Shown here: piece after piece, positions 16,943-24,558 of the stretch
Layout: each line of letters starts with the position of its first letter
How positions within the stretch are numbered: position 1 is the stretch's first letter
NCBI RefSeq assembly: GCF_000423045.1
Contig: NZ_KE383972.1
Location: 453,670-517,669, forward strand
Origin: Christiangramia portivictoriae DSM 23547
GTDB lineage: Bacteria > Bacteroidota > Bacteroidia > Flavobacteriales > Flavobacteriaceae
Length of the DNA stretch: 64,000 nucleotides
Direction of reading: 5' to 3'
Translations under genes and position numbers: made by a program
The notes under the pieces: model-generated
Told to the model about the DNA's origin: nothing
What the model saw: the letters and a program-made list of their open reading frames with translations, nothing else
Databases searched by the model: none

Positions 16943-17821
16943 CTAACTGAAATCGTTCCAGTAATCATAATAATTATACCATTGGTGGGGATATGCTCTC
17001 ACCATTCTTTCCAGATCGTCAAGATAAGATTTTAAAATTTCTTTCGTCGTAAAGCGCTCAGGTTTATAAGGGCGTGCAAAAAAATGATAGTGAAAATTCT
17101 TTTCCCGCATAAGATGTACGAATAAAACCGGAATTTTATTCCTGGCAGCGAGCTTGAAGGGACCTTCGGGAAATTTCACATGCTCTCCTAAAAATTCCGC
17201 TTCCAGGGTTGCCGAATGATCCATAAACCTGTCTGCAGCAAACACCAGTAATTCCTGGTTGTCCAGTGCGTTTTTCATCGCGAAAACATGACTTAGATCA
17301 TCTTTCATCACAATCACTTTTACCTCAGTATCACCGGTAACAGATTGCAGGTATTGTTTGATTTGTTTATGTTCAAAATCGGTCACCACCAGATTTACGA
17401 CTGCTTCGGCATGGCGTTCTTCAAAAAAATGTTTGGCAAGGTTAAAATTACCTATATGAGCTGTAAGCAATATTCCGCCTTTCTTCTGCTTCAGCAATGA
17501 TTCGATATGCTCCACTCCGTCAAACTCAAAGCTAAATTTGTTTTTAAAACCATTGGTGATAGCAACTCTATCCAATTGTATTCTTCCAAAGGTAAAATAG
17601 CTGCGGTATACCTGGAAAGCCGAACTAAGTGGAGAATAACCCAGTCTTTTTCTGAAAAGATAATAGGTACTGCGTGTCGAAGAAAAGGAAAATATTATAA
17701 AATAGGCAGCCACGAAAAGCAGAACGAAATAAGCAGCCAGGAGGCCGAAGCTTTTAATAATCTTTACATAGATCCTGAAGCCAAGTAAAGTTCCCCGGGA
17801 TTTGCCTTTCCAAGTTGCCAT
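16943..17821 (-). CDS. LpxL/HtrB-like lysophospholipid acyltransferase
   Basis: A 292-residue membrane-bound acyltransferase. An N-terminal helix (about residues 24-46) anchors it to the inner membrane. The family motif reads LLTAHIGNFNLAKHFFEE, with catalytic-type H122, and the later block VLFVHLMREKNFHYHF fits motif III/IV positions. LABLAT proteins transfer acyl chains from ACP or CoA to lipid A-like or glycerolipid acceptors. In aryl-polyene clusters this enzyme is believed to move the finished polyene from the carrier protein to its lipid anchor. The gene is 2 bases downstream of the ketoreductase gene. Confidence 0.85.
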   Translation of the reverse strand: MATWKGKSRGTLLGFRIYVKIIKSFGLLAAYFVLLFVAAYFIIFSFSSTRSTYYLFRKRLGYSPLSSAFQVYRSYFTFGRIQLDRVAITNGFKNKFSFEFDGVEHIESLLKQKKGGILLTAHIGNFNLAKHFFEERHAEAVVNLVVTDFEHKQIKQYLQSVTGDTEVKVIVMKDDLSHVFAMKNALDNQELLVFAADRFMDHSATLEAEFLGEHVKFPEGPFKLAARNKIPVLFVHLMREKNFHYHFFARPYKPERFTTKEILKSYLDDLERMVRAYPHQWYNYYDYWNDFS

Positions 17822-17823
17822 GT

Positions 17824-18564
17824 TTATGAGTAGAGTCCGCCGTTGATATTGATCACTTCGCCGGTAATATAGGAAGATCTATCTGAAGCCAGAAAACTTA
17901 CCAGGCTGGCGACTTCTTCAGGATCTCCGAAACGGTTCAAAGGAATTAACTGCTTGTACTTTTCGGCATCAAAATCTTCGGTCATTTCGGTATTGATAAA
18001 TCCGGGAGCAACAGCGTTCACGGTCACTTTTCGCTTTCCAATTTCCTGGGCGAGTGCCTTGGTTGCGGCGATCACCGCACCTTTTGCAGCAGAATAATTT
18101 ACCTGTCCAGCATTGCCTTTCAAACCAGAAAGAGAAACCATATTAATGATCCTGCCGTTTCTAGCTCTCAGCATATCCTTCAGGACGCTTTGGGTCACGT
18201 TGTAAAAACCCTGAAGACTGGTTTCCAAAACTGAATTCCAGCTATCCTTAGACATGAATATAAAAAGTCCGTCATCACTAATCCCAGCATTATTAACCAG
18301 AACCTCAATGCTGGATTCCTTGTTTTCAGTTTTCCAGGCACTTAACATTTCTGAGACTTCAGAAGCATTGGCAACATCAAATTTGAGCAAGTCACAGGAA
18401 AGGTTCAAGGCTTCAATTTCCTGTTTAACCAGCTGTGCAGCCTGGTCATTAGATCTATAATTCAGTAATATGTTGAGTTGATGATCCCTGGCCAGTGCCA
18501 TACAAATCGCCTTTCCTATACCGCGGGAACCACCCGTTACCAAAGCAAATCGCTTCTTAGTCAT
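17824..18564 (-). CDS. 3-oxoacyl-ACP reductase (FabG-like) of the pigment cluster
   Basis: A 246-residue short-chain dehydrogenase. The cofactor motif TGGSRGIGKA is at residues 10-19, NNAG at 91-94, and the catalytic Tyr/Lys pair Y157 and K161 in VNYSAAKG. The conserved end SSYITGEVININGG is also typical of FabG. It would reduce each new beta-keto group before dehydration. A second FabG, probably the housekeeping one, is encoded at 59455 in this same window. The gene overlaps the ammonia-lyase gene by 8 bases, so it is the second gene of the operon. Confidence 0.9.
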   Translation of the reverse strand: MTKKRFALVTGGSRGIGKAICMALARDHQLNILLNYRSNDQAAQLVKQEIEALNLSCDLLKFDVANASEVSEMLSAWKTENKESSIEVLVNNAGISDDGLFIFMSKDSWNSVLETSLQGFYNVTQSVLKDMLRARNGRIINMVSLSGLKGNAGQVNYSAAKGAVIAATKALAQEIGKRKVTVNAVAPGFINTEMTEDFDAEKYKQLIPLNRFGDPEEVASLVSFLASDRSSYITGEVININGGLYS

Positions 18565-20092
18565 AAGCCTGCTGAGTTTTAAGATAATCCTTCAATCTTT
18601 TCATGTCTTCGTACAGCACCCTGTCCTCTTTTATCTGCGGAAATATTTTTCGCAAATCGCTAATTCTTAAACTTGTTGCTGAAGATAAGTGTTCATCATA
18701 GTCCAGAATATAAAGTGCCTGAAGAATGGTTGCGATTTGAGTAGCAAGAACTTCATAGCAATTATCGATCACTTTACGGGTCATCAGTGCTGAATTTGCT
18801 CCCATACTTACTATATCCTGATTATCATTGTTGTTGGGAATGCTATGAACATACATCGAATTGGAAAGCATCTGGTTTTCAGCCGTCGTGGAGACAGCTG
18901 GAAACTGCGCTCCCTGCATACCAAAGTTCAAACCTAATTTTGAAGCGTTTACAAAAGCTGGTAAAATATCATTCAGTTTTGGATTAAGAAGATAGTTGAT
19001 CTGCCTTTCAGCAAGCATGGACATTTTTGTCATCACCAGACGCAGCTTGTCCATTTCCAGCGAAATATAATCCCCGTGAAAATTTCCACCATGATAAACC
19101 TGTTCGGTCTCCACATCGATAATGGGATTATCATTGGCAGAATTTACTTCTTCCAGTAAGATCTTTGAAGTATGTGAAAGAGTATCTTTTACTGGACCAA
19201 GCACTTGTGGCACACATCTTAAACTATAATATTCCTGCACCTTTTCTTTAAATAACTCGATTTTAGCATGATCTGCATTATAAAAATCTTCTTTCCTGGA
19301 CCTGGTAAGTCCGGAATCATTTAAATGCTTTCGCATAAGAGCTGCGATTTGCTGCTGACCTTTATGTAGTTTTGCCCTGTTCAATTCTTCGGAAAGATGA
19401 TCATCATAAGCCTTTACGATTTCGTTGATCACAGAAGAACAGAAAACAGACCAGTTTAATAATTGCTCTGCATACAGAGTATTTACCAGTCCGATACCGG
19501 TCATCGCAGATGTTCCATTCATGATCGCCAGGCCTTCTCTAATGCTGATCTTTGCTGGTTTAATATTCATTTCCTGAAAAACCTGGCTGGTATTTCTTCG
19601 TTCTCCATTATAAAATACTTCTCCTTCACCAATCAGCACCAGGGCAAGATGTGCCAGTTGCACGAGATCACCCGAAGCGCCAACGCCGCCATGTTCAAAG
19701 ATCAAAGGTGTGATCCTCAAATTGAGCAATTCTATAAGAACATCTGCCACAGAAATATCAATTCCAGACTTGCCCAGGCTAAGAGTATTAAGCCGGGCTA
19801 ACATCAAAGCACGCACATCGATTTTAGAAAGCACGGCACCTGCACCGCTGGCATGACTTCTTATTAGATTTAACTGTAGATTGACAGCATCCTCATTGGC
19901 AACCCGATATTGTGCCATAGGACCAAACCCTGTATTGACACCGTAAATCACTTTATTTTGGGAAAATTTTTCCAGGAATTGATGACTGGCGATCATTCTA
20001 TTACGCGCATCAATGCTTAGCTGAACCTTTGTCTGCTCCAGAACAACCTGTTGAAAATCTGAAAGTGTAAGTTCTTTGTCCAGGGTAATCAT
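18557..20092 (-). CDS. Tyrosine ammonia-lyase (HAL/PAL/TAL family)
   Basis: A 511-residue MIO-dependent aromatic amino acid lyase. The MIO-forming triad is A139-S140-G141 in HGGVGASGDLVQLAHLALVL, and Y50 lies in VIYGVNTGFGPMAQYR. The selectivity loop reads NLIRSHASG (75-83). By recall the whole chain closely follows the Flavobacterium johnsoniae enzyme of the flexirubin cluster, which is tyrosine-specific, so the product should be 4-coumarate, the aryl starter. The C-terminus (from about 470) is the least conserved part. It is the first gene of the operon; a TAnnTTTG box at 20136-20143 lies about 45 bases upstream of the ATG. Confidence 0.9.
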   Translation of the reverse strand: MITLDKELTLSDFQQVVLEQTKVQLSIDARNRMIASHQFLEKFSQNKVIYGVNTGFGPMAQYRVANEDAVNLQLNLIRSHASGAGAVLSKIDVRALMLARLNTLSLGKSGIDISVADVLIELLNLRITPLIFEHGGVGASGDLVQLAHLALVLIGEGEVFYNGERRNTSQVFQEMNIKPAKISIREGLAIMNGTSAMTGIGLVNTLYAEQLLNWSVFCSSVINEIVKAYDDHLSEELNRAKLHKGQQQIAALMRKHLNDSGLTRSRKEDFYNADHAKIELFKEKVQEYYSLRCVPQVLGPVKDTLSHTSKILLEEVNSANDNPIIDVETEQVYHGGNFHGDYISLEMDKLRLVMTKMSMLAERQINYLLNPKLNDILPAFVNASKLGLNFGMQGAQFPAVSTTAENQMLSNSMYVHSIPNNNDNQDIVSMGANSALMTRKVIDNCYEVLATQIATILQALYILDYDEHLSSATSLRISDLRKIFPQIKEDRVLYEDMKRLKDYLKTQQAYD

Positions 20093-20135
20093 AAAAAGCT
20101 GCTTGGTTACGGGATTAGATTTGCTTCACTTCGCG

Positions 20136-20143
20136 CAAATGTA
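20136..20143 (-). promoter_or_regulatory. -7 box (TACATTTG) for the pigment operon
   Basis: Reading the minus strand gives TACATTTG, an exact match to the Bacteroidota -7 consensus TAnnTTTG. It lies 44 bases upstream of the ammonia-lyase ATG. No convincing -33 TTG was found at the usual distance, so a helper regulator is possible. Confidence 0.5.
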
Positions 20144-20364
20144 GCATTTTTACTGGTAAACCTGAATCCTGAATATGTAACTCCTCAGGAAGAAATTCAG
20201 AGGATTGGACGAATTTTATCTAAACATTTCCAGAATTTTACCAAACTTCTGCTGAAGTTAATAAACGGTTAGCATTATAGAAACTGTCCTGAAATTTCAG
20301 GAAGAAGAGATACATTAGTCCAATAGATCTACCAGCAGGTAAGATCGATTGCTTATATCTCACG

Positions 20365-20400
20365 AAAGCTCTGTCCTGAATGGCAGAGCTTTTTATTTTT
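20365..20400 (+). terminator. Orphan rho-independent terminator upstream of the flavoprotein gene
   Basis: The stem AAAGCTCTG / CAGAGCTTT with a 10-base loop is followed by TTATTTTT. On the plus strand nothing coding lies before it, so it ends either a small RNA or an attenuated leader. On the minus strand the run of T is too short to act as a terminator. Confidence 0.6.
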
Positions 20401-20427
20401 GTAAATTTCAGCTATCATATTTTCTAG

Positions 20428-20435
20428 TAGCTTTG
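20428..20435 (+). promoter_or_regulatory. -7 box (TAGCTTTG) for the flavoprotein gene
   Basis: TAGCTTTG matches TAnnTTTG exactly and lies 12 bases before the ATG at 20448, so the transcript would have a very short untranslated leader. A TTG at 20399-20401 is 26 bases upstream, somewhat far for a -33 box. Confidence 0.5.
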
Positions 20436-20447
20436 TAGGGCGAGATC

Positions 20448-21683
20448 ATGAAGAAAATTAATTACGACGTTATAATTATTGGTGCTGGCCCTGCCGGAAT
20501 GGTAGCCGCCGGCTACCTGGAAAAAACTGCTGTTTCTGTAAGAGTCTTGGAAAAACAACACTTCCCAAGATTTACTATCGGTGAAAGCCTGATTCCACGC
20601 TGCATGGACAATTTCGCGGAAGCTGGATTACTGGAAGATCTTCAAAAAGAGAACTACCAGAAAAAAACAGGGGCTCGATTCATTAAAAACGGGAAAATAG
20701 CTGAATTTGATTTCAGCAAAAAATTCGGAGCTGGCTGGGACTGGACCTGGCAGGTTCCCAGAGCGGACTTCGATTTGAAGTTAACTGAAAGTATCCAGAA
20801 AAGGGGTGTCGAAATTGATTTCGGGATGGAAGTGATATCTGCTGCGTACAATGATGGTCAGTGGGATATAGTCTATAAAAATCCTGACGGCATCTTAGGA
20901 AGTTTGTCATCCAGATTTATAATCGACGCAAGCGGAAATGGACGTGTGCTCGCAGGGTTATTAGAATTGGAAGCTCCCGCAAAAATTTACAATCATTCCT
21001 CAATTTTCACTCATATTCAGGAAGAAAACCGACCGGTTGGGAAAGAAGGCACACAAATCACTTTTGAAATCATCAATACTGGCGTATGGTTCTGGTATAT
21101 ACCGTTCTCGAACGGCATTTCGAGTTTGGGTTTTGTGGGAGAAAATGACTGGTTTGAAACATTTTCGGGCTCCCAGGATGAAATATTCAAACAGATGCTG
21201 AACCAATGTGAGTTCTATAAGGATCGCTTTACAGGACAAAAACAGCTGTTTGAGCCAGTGAAATTATCTGGTATTTCAAAAAATGTACAGCTTCTGCATG
21301 GAGAAGGATTTGCTTTGGCAGGAAATTCAGCAGAATTTCTTGACCCGGTATTCTCTTCCGGTGTTGCATTCGCCACAGAAAGTGGGTTACTTAGCGCAAA
21401 ACTGGCCACAAGGCAACTCGGTGGGGAAGTTATAGACTGGGATAAGGAATATACCCAGCATATACAAAAGGCCATCAATGTTTTTGCTACTTATGTTAAG
21501 GAGTGGTATACAGGAAGATTACAGGATATATTTTTCACTGACAACGCCAGTGAAAAAGTAAAAAAGCAGATTTGCGCTGTTCTTGCTGGTTATGTCTGGA
21601 ATTCTAAGAATCCATTCGTTAGAAATCATGATAAAGCCATTCGAAATTTGCATAGGCTTCTACACGCAGAAAAAATTAATTGA
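20448..21683 (+). CDS. FAD-dependent oxidoreductase with halogenase-type motifs
   Basis: A 411-residue group A flavoprotein. The dinucleotide-binding motif is IIGAGPAGMVAAGYL (10-24). GESLIP (45-50), a lysine at K73 in the context KTGARF, and WFWYIP (214-219, the WxWxIP pattern) are the marks of flavin-dependent halogenases; the segment ALAGNSAEFLDPVFSSGV fits the second FAD motif. Enzymes of this group either chlorinate or hydroxylate carrier-bound or free phenols; many WxWxIP proteins do not halogenate. Being divergent from the pigment operon, it may decorate the phenol ring of the coumaroyl head. Alternative: a reductase or monooxygenase of the same fold. Confidence 0.8.
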   Translation: MKKINYDVIIIGAGPAGMVAAGYLEKTAVSVRVLEKQHFPRFTIGESLIPRCMDNFAEAGLLEDLQKENYQKKTGARFIKNGKIAEFDFSKKFGAGWDWTWQVPRADFDLKLTESIQKRGVEIDFGMEVISAAYNDGQWDIVYKNPDGILGSLSSRFIIDASGNGRVLAGLLELEAPAKIYNHSSIFTHIQEENRPVGKEGTQITFEIINTGVWFWYIPFSNGISSLGFVGENDWFETFSGSQDEIFKQMLNQCEFYKDRFTGQKQLFEPVKLSGISKNVQLLHGEGFALAGNSAEFLDPVFSSGVAFATESGLLSAKLATRQLGGEVIDWDKEYTQHIQKAINVFATYVKEWYTGRLQDIFFTDNASEKVKKQICAVLAGYVWNSKNPFVRNHDKAIRNLHRLLHAEKIN

Positions 21684-21772
21684 TATTTAGAAAGCTATTT
21701 GATTGAAGTCAAGTAGTTTAAGGACTATGACTAGAAATAAGCTTATTTTTTATTTCAAAAACACGAAAAAGG

Positions 21773-21804
21773 TTTGGTTGGTACGTAAGTAAAACTTAGA
21801 TTTG
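21773..21804 (+). promoter_or_regulatory. Promoter of the tRNA-Ser gene
   Basis: TTTG (21773-21776), 20 bases, then TAGATTTG (21797-21804) gives a textbook Bacteroidota -33/-7 pair. The -7 box runs into the 15-base element ATTTGCAACCGCAAA (21800-21814), also found at the tRNA-Arg promoter. The tRNA begins 36 bases after the box. Confidence 0.75.
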
Positions 21805-21839
21805 CAACCGCAAAAATACTTGCGAAGTTCTTAAATAAC

Positions 21840-21922
21840 GGAGAGGTGGCAGAGTGGTAATGCAGCAGCCTGCTAAGCTGTCATCCTTCTTGGATGCCCG
21901 GGTTCGAATCCCGGTCTCTCCG
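21840..21922 (+). tRNA. tRNA-Ser(GCU)
   Basis: The acceptor stem GGAGAGG pairs with TCTCTCC (one G-T pair), followed by discriminator G; CCA is not encoded. The anticodon loop CTGCTAA gives GCT. A long variable arm (TGTCATCCTTCTTGGATG region) and the TTCGAATC T-loop mark a class II serine tRNA reading AGC/AGU codons. Confidence 0.95.
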
Positions 21923-22049
21923 CTAGATTTTTAGTCTGTGGTTCTTTTATTCTCTTTTCGACCGGAAAATTGGAATAAGTTTCCTCCGCTTCCCGGATAT
22001 TCAATAGAATAGTTTGGAACGGAAAAGACTAAAAACACTTTTGACCTTT

Positions 22050-22124
22050 CGGGGTGTAGCGTAGCCCGGTTATCGCGCCTGCTTTGGGAGCAGGAGGCCG
22101 CAGGTTCGAATCCTGCCACCCCGA
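22050..22124 (+). tRNA. tRNA-Pro(UGG)
   Basis: CGGGGTG pairs with CACCCCG, discriminator A, no encoded CCA. The anticodon stem CTGCT / AGCAG frames the loop TTTGGGA with anticodon TGG, and the T-loop reads TTCGAAT. It lies 127 bases after tRNA-Ser on the same strand and is followed at once by a strong terminator, so the two are probably one transcript. Confidence 0.95.
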
Positions 22125-22126
22125 CA

Positions 22127-22164
22127 AAAGCCTGTCAATCTTTCGATTGACAGGCTTTTTTTTA
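22127..22164 (+). terminator. Terminator of the tRNA-Ser/tRNA-Pro unit
   Basis: The arms AAAGCCTGTCAATC and GATTGACAGGCTTT around the loop TTTC are perfect, followed by a T run. This is a strong rho-independent terminator directly after tRNA-Pro. Confidence 0.9.
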
Positions 22165-22540
22165 TTACTTCTATCCAGTTTTCATTCCCAGAAGCATTTA
22201 AATTTTTACTCATAGCAGGTGCGATGATTGGTCATAATATTGATCTTGTAAGATTTCAGTAAAAAATTCCTACTTCTGTAGATCATAAACTTTGAGATCA
22301 GACTGATATATTGTAAGCATGATTATGAAATTTTCTTAATCATTTCAGTCTAACCAGCAAGAAATACTAAGTTTAGAATGGATCAAGAACAGCTCGATAA
22401 CTTGCATAAAATACGGCTTCGTTTCATATTCAAATCATCAATTTTTTATACCTAACATTCAGAATCAAATTGATTTTACTGTTTAAACAACCTGTAACTA
22501 TTCGATAGTGAGCGAACCAAGGTTTCAGTAATAATAGACG
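22165..22540. other. Intergenic region, no gene seen
   Basis: About 375 A+T-rich bases between the tRNA terminator and the DUF1206 terminator. The only open frame with a plausible start is a 25-codon one at 22378-22455 (MDQEQLDNLHKIRLRF...), without a ribosome-binding site or promoter; I do not call it. It could be a remnant of a longer gene. Confidence 0.4.
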
Positions 22541-22570
22541 AAAAAAAAGCCCGCCTTTGATGACGGACTC
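22541..22570 (-). terminator. Terminator of the DUF1206 gene
   Basis: On the minus strand AGTCCGTC and GGCGGGCT can pair (two G-U pairs) and are followed by eight T. It sits about 25 bases after the stop codon of the gene at 22595. Confidence 0.7.
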
Positions 22571-22594
22571 TTAAATCAATTTTTGTTCTAATTA

Positions 22595-23371
22595 TTAGGC
22601 TACACTAATGGATGGGTGTTTAGCCTTGATTAGCATATATACACCGTAGGCAACCAATCCAATGGCTACAATCCCTAAGGCAACACTTCCAAATTCGTTT
22701 TGAATAAATCCAAATGCATCGGTTTGTGTTCCTACATTACTTCCACTAGACAAACCAGACTTAAGTGTTAGATAGGCCATTAACCCAATGATAATACCAC
22801 GTGCAGTATGACCAACTTTTCCAGCGTTGATAAGCAGTTTCTGTTCCTTTCTGTCCAAACCGGCTTCTTCAACTTCTTCACGAAATTTGTTGGAATAAGC
22901 TCTATATAAATCGTAAATAGCTTTAATAGCCATCCCTATTCCTATAATAATAGCTATGGTGTCACCATTAGATCCAGACATGATACCACCCATCATTCCG
23001 CCGGAACCTCCTGAAGAACTGCTTCCAAAAGCAAGTTTGAATGAATAGAATGCAAGTCCACCATACAGAAGTCCGCTAATGAAATAAGCTACCCGTTTTG
23101 CATAACCTTTCATATTATTTTCTATGTCCCTGGGATTCGTAAACACCTGATACATTCTCCAGAAAACATAACCCAAAAGACCAAGACCCATTAATACCAG
23201 TAAGATTTGCCCATATGATTCTCCAGCTAGATACTCTAAAGCTCCTTTACTTCCGGATTTCTGACCTCCCTGGCCAAATGCAGCCATTGCGGTTAAGACT
23301 CCAATTAAACAATATACTGCTCCTTTCGCAGCCATTCCAAACCGCGCAAAATTCTTTTTCTTACTACTCAT
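22595..23371 (-). CDS. DUF1206 six-helix membrane protein
   Basis: A 258-residue integral membrane protein made of three repeats of a two-helix unit (about residues 8-75, 85-150 and 178-250), the DUF1206 arrangement. Each unit opens with a G-x-x-A-KG-A/RG pattern: RFGMAAKGAVYCLIGV, KRVAYFISGLLYGGL, KVGHTARGIIIGLMAY. A Gly/Ser/Met-rich loop between units (SSSSGGSGGMMGGIMSGSNG region) is an oddity of this copy. The family's role is unknown. It is a single-gene unit with its own terminator. Confidence in the family is high, in any function nil. Confidence 0.85.
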   Translation of the reverse strand: MSSKKKNFARFGMAAKGAVYCLIGVLTAMAAFGQGGQKSGSKGALEYLAGESYGQILLVLMGLGLLGYVFWRMYQVFTNPRDIENNMKGYAKRVAYFISGLLYGGLAFYSFKLAFGSSSSGGSGGMMGGIMSGSNGDTIAIIIGIGMAIKAIYDLYRAYSNKFREEVEEAGLDRKEQKLLINAGKVGHTARGIIIGLMAYLTLKSGLSSGSNVGTQTDAFGFIQNEFGSVALGIVAIGLVAYGVYMLIKAKHPSISVA

Positions 23372-23506
23372 TTTAATAATTTGATTGGTTAATCATTTTT
23401 AAAGTTATTGGAAATTGCTTGCCCGAATCTGAAATTCGAAAAAATTTAGGCTAATTTTAGCTTAATATGATTCGTAACATCAAGTCATTTTGATGAATTT
23501 AAGATT

Positions 23507-23734
23507 TCAGGCCTTTTCTATGAACTTACGATGATCTTTCAACCATTTATTTAATTTGATGGACTCTGCTTCAGTAGCTCTCTTTTGAGTCGCCTGATTG
23601 ATCCACGTTCCTGACTCTGTTTCCAACCTGAACATTTTATCATAACTGTATACAGTAGTTCCAAATATCTTGATGTATTTGATGCTTTTGATCTTATAAC
23701 CACTATCCTCTTTGGAAATATTAACCAGATTCAT
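23507..23734 (-). CDS. Small conserved-looking hypothetical protein (75 aa)
   Basis: A 75-residue, basic protein without signal or membrane segment. The pattern of short strands (KSIKYIKIFGTTVYSYDKMF) followed by a C-terminal helix (EAESIKLNKWLKDHRKFIEKA) suggests a small beta-sheet plus helix. A TAATTTTG box (minus strand, 23776-23783) matching TAnnTTTG lies 41 bases upstream of the ATG, which supports expression. I do not recognise the family. It stands alone between two unrelated genes. Confidence 0.55.
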   Translation of the reverse strand: MNLVNISKEDSGYKIKSIKYIKIFGTTVYSYDKMFRLETESGTWINQATQKRATEAESIKLNKWLKDHRKFIEKA

Positions 23735-24040
23735 CTTAATTGAAAATTTACTTTAATAGTTCAGAAATTAATTAGCAAAATTAGTTTACAATGTATACCC
23801 ATTCACCCAATGCTTTGTTAAGATTGACCTTCAGCATTAATTGGGATAAGAATTGAATTGATTGCGGTATAGATAGGAGTCTGGAAATTCATGTTTCATT
23901 TTCTACCTGGTAATCACTCAAGAAGTTTAATAGCTGATTACGTATAACTTACGCTTAAATGTTAATTCTTAAATTTTTCTTAATTTATTCTATTTCTCTT
24001 TTTAACTTTACGGCAAACCGAACAAAAAAATCCCCACCCT
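23735..24040. other. Intergenic region between divergent small genes
   Basis: About 306 A+T-rich bases. Apart from the TAATTTTG box for the minus-strand gene and a TAACTTTA (24003-24010), which may serve as a weaker -7 box for the lipoprotein gene, I see nothing coding or structured. Confidence 0.4.
23776..23783 (-). promoter_or_regulatory. -7 box (TAATTTTG) for the 75-aa gene
   Basis: Exact TAnnTTTG match on the minus strand, 41 bases before the start codon. A good -33 element was not found. Confidence 0.4.
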
Positions 24041-24499
24041 ATGAAAAGATTGAACTGTTTGTTTGTAATCTTCGCTGTATTTTTCCTCGTATCCTGTGAT
24101 ACTGATAATGATGACATGCAACTTGTAGAAACTGAAATGATCGCCTTAAATGAGATCTTACTGGATACTGAATGGCGAATCACCAGTTTTACTGAAAATG
24201 GTCAGGACAAGACCGATGATCTTGAAAACTACACTTTTGTTTTTCAAAGTTCGAATGAACTGTTGGCAGATTCCAATCTTGGGTCTTTTAATGGTACCTG
24301 GAGAGTCTCCAATGATGCAGGCTCAGAATTTGATCCTTCAAATGATCTGGATTTTATGATCTTTTTTACTCCGAATGGAAAACTTGGAGAACTTACCAAC
24401 GCTTATGATGTCATTTCTGCAAATGGATCTGAAATTAACTTAAAGCTGGAAGCAAATGCCGATGGCAATTATGGTTTTTTATCTTTTGCCAGAAATTAA
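24041..24499 (+). CDS. Small lipoprotein, lipocalin-like
   Basis: A 152-residue lipoprotein: signal MKRLNCLFVIFAVFFLVSC with the lipidated Cys at 19, then an acidic spacer TDNDDMQ. The rest holds LLDTEWRITSFTENGQDKTDD, YTFVFQSSNELLA and GTWRVSNDAG, which resemble the opening W-x-hydrophobic strand and repeated beta strands of lipocalin-like or META-type Bacteroidota lipoproteins. Substrate and role are unknown. The acidic residues after the Cys resemble the surface-export signal of Flavobacteriia lipoproteins, so it may face outward; that is inference. It is monocistronic; no clear terminator follows. Confidence 0.65.
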   Translation: MKRLNCLFVIFAVFFLVSCDTDNDDMQLVETEMIALNEILLDTEWRITSFTENGQDKTDDLENYTFVFQSSNELLADSNLGSFNGTWRVSNDAGSEFDPSNDLDFMIFFTPNGKLGELTNAYDVISANGSEINLKLEANADGNYGFLSFARN

Positions 24500-24558
24500 G
24501 TAGCGCCTCTAAGCTTAGCCTGGCTTAATATTCTTTAAATTGCCTGCAAAATATAAGT

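Larger units (their letters stand above)
20093..20447. promoter_or_regulatory. Divergent control region of the pigment operon and flavoprotein gene
   Basis: This 355-base region separates the ammonia-lyase gene (-) from the flavoprotein gene (+). It holds a TAnnTTTG box for each side (20136-20143 minus, 20428-20435 plus), a further plus-strand TAGATTTG at 20116-20123, a 16-base perfect palindrome at 20287-20302 (TCCTGAAATTTCAGGA), three copies of CCTGAAT, and a terminator-like hairpin at 20365-20400. No protein-coding gene is seen in it. The palindrome is a candidate operator. Confidence 0.55.

Noticed and set aside
17824-18564. Housekeeping fabG
   Set aside because: Its overlap with the ammonia-lyase gene and setting mark it as the pigment-cluster reductase; the housekeeping candidate is at 59455.
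22378-22455. 25-codon open frame between tRNA-Pro and DUF1206
   Set aside because: No ribosome-binding site, promoter or recognisable product; too short to support.
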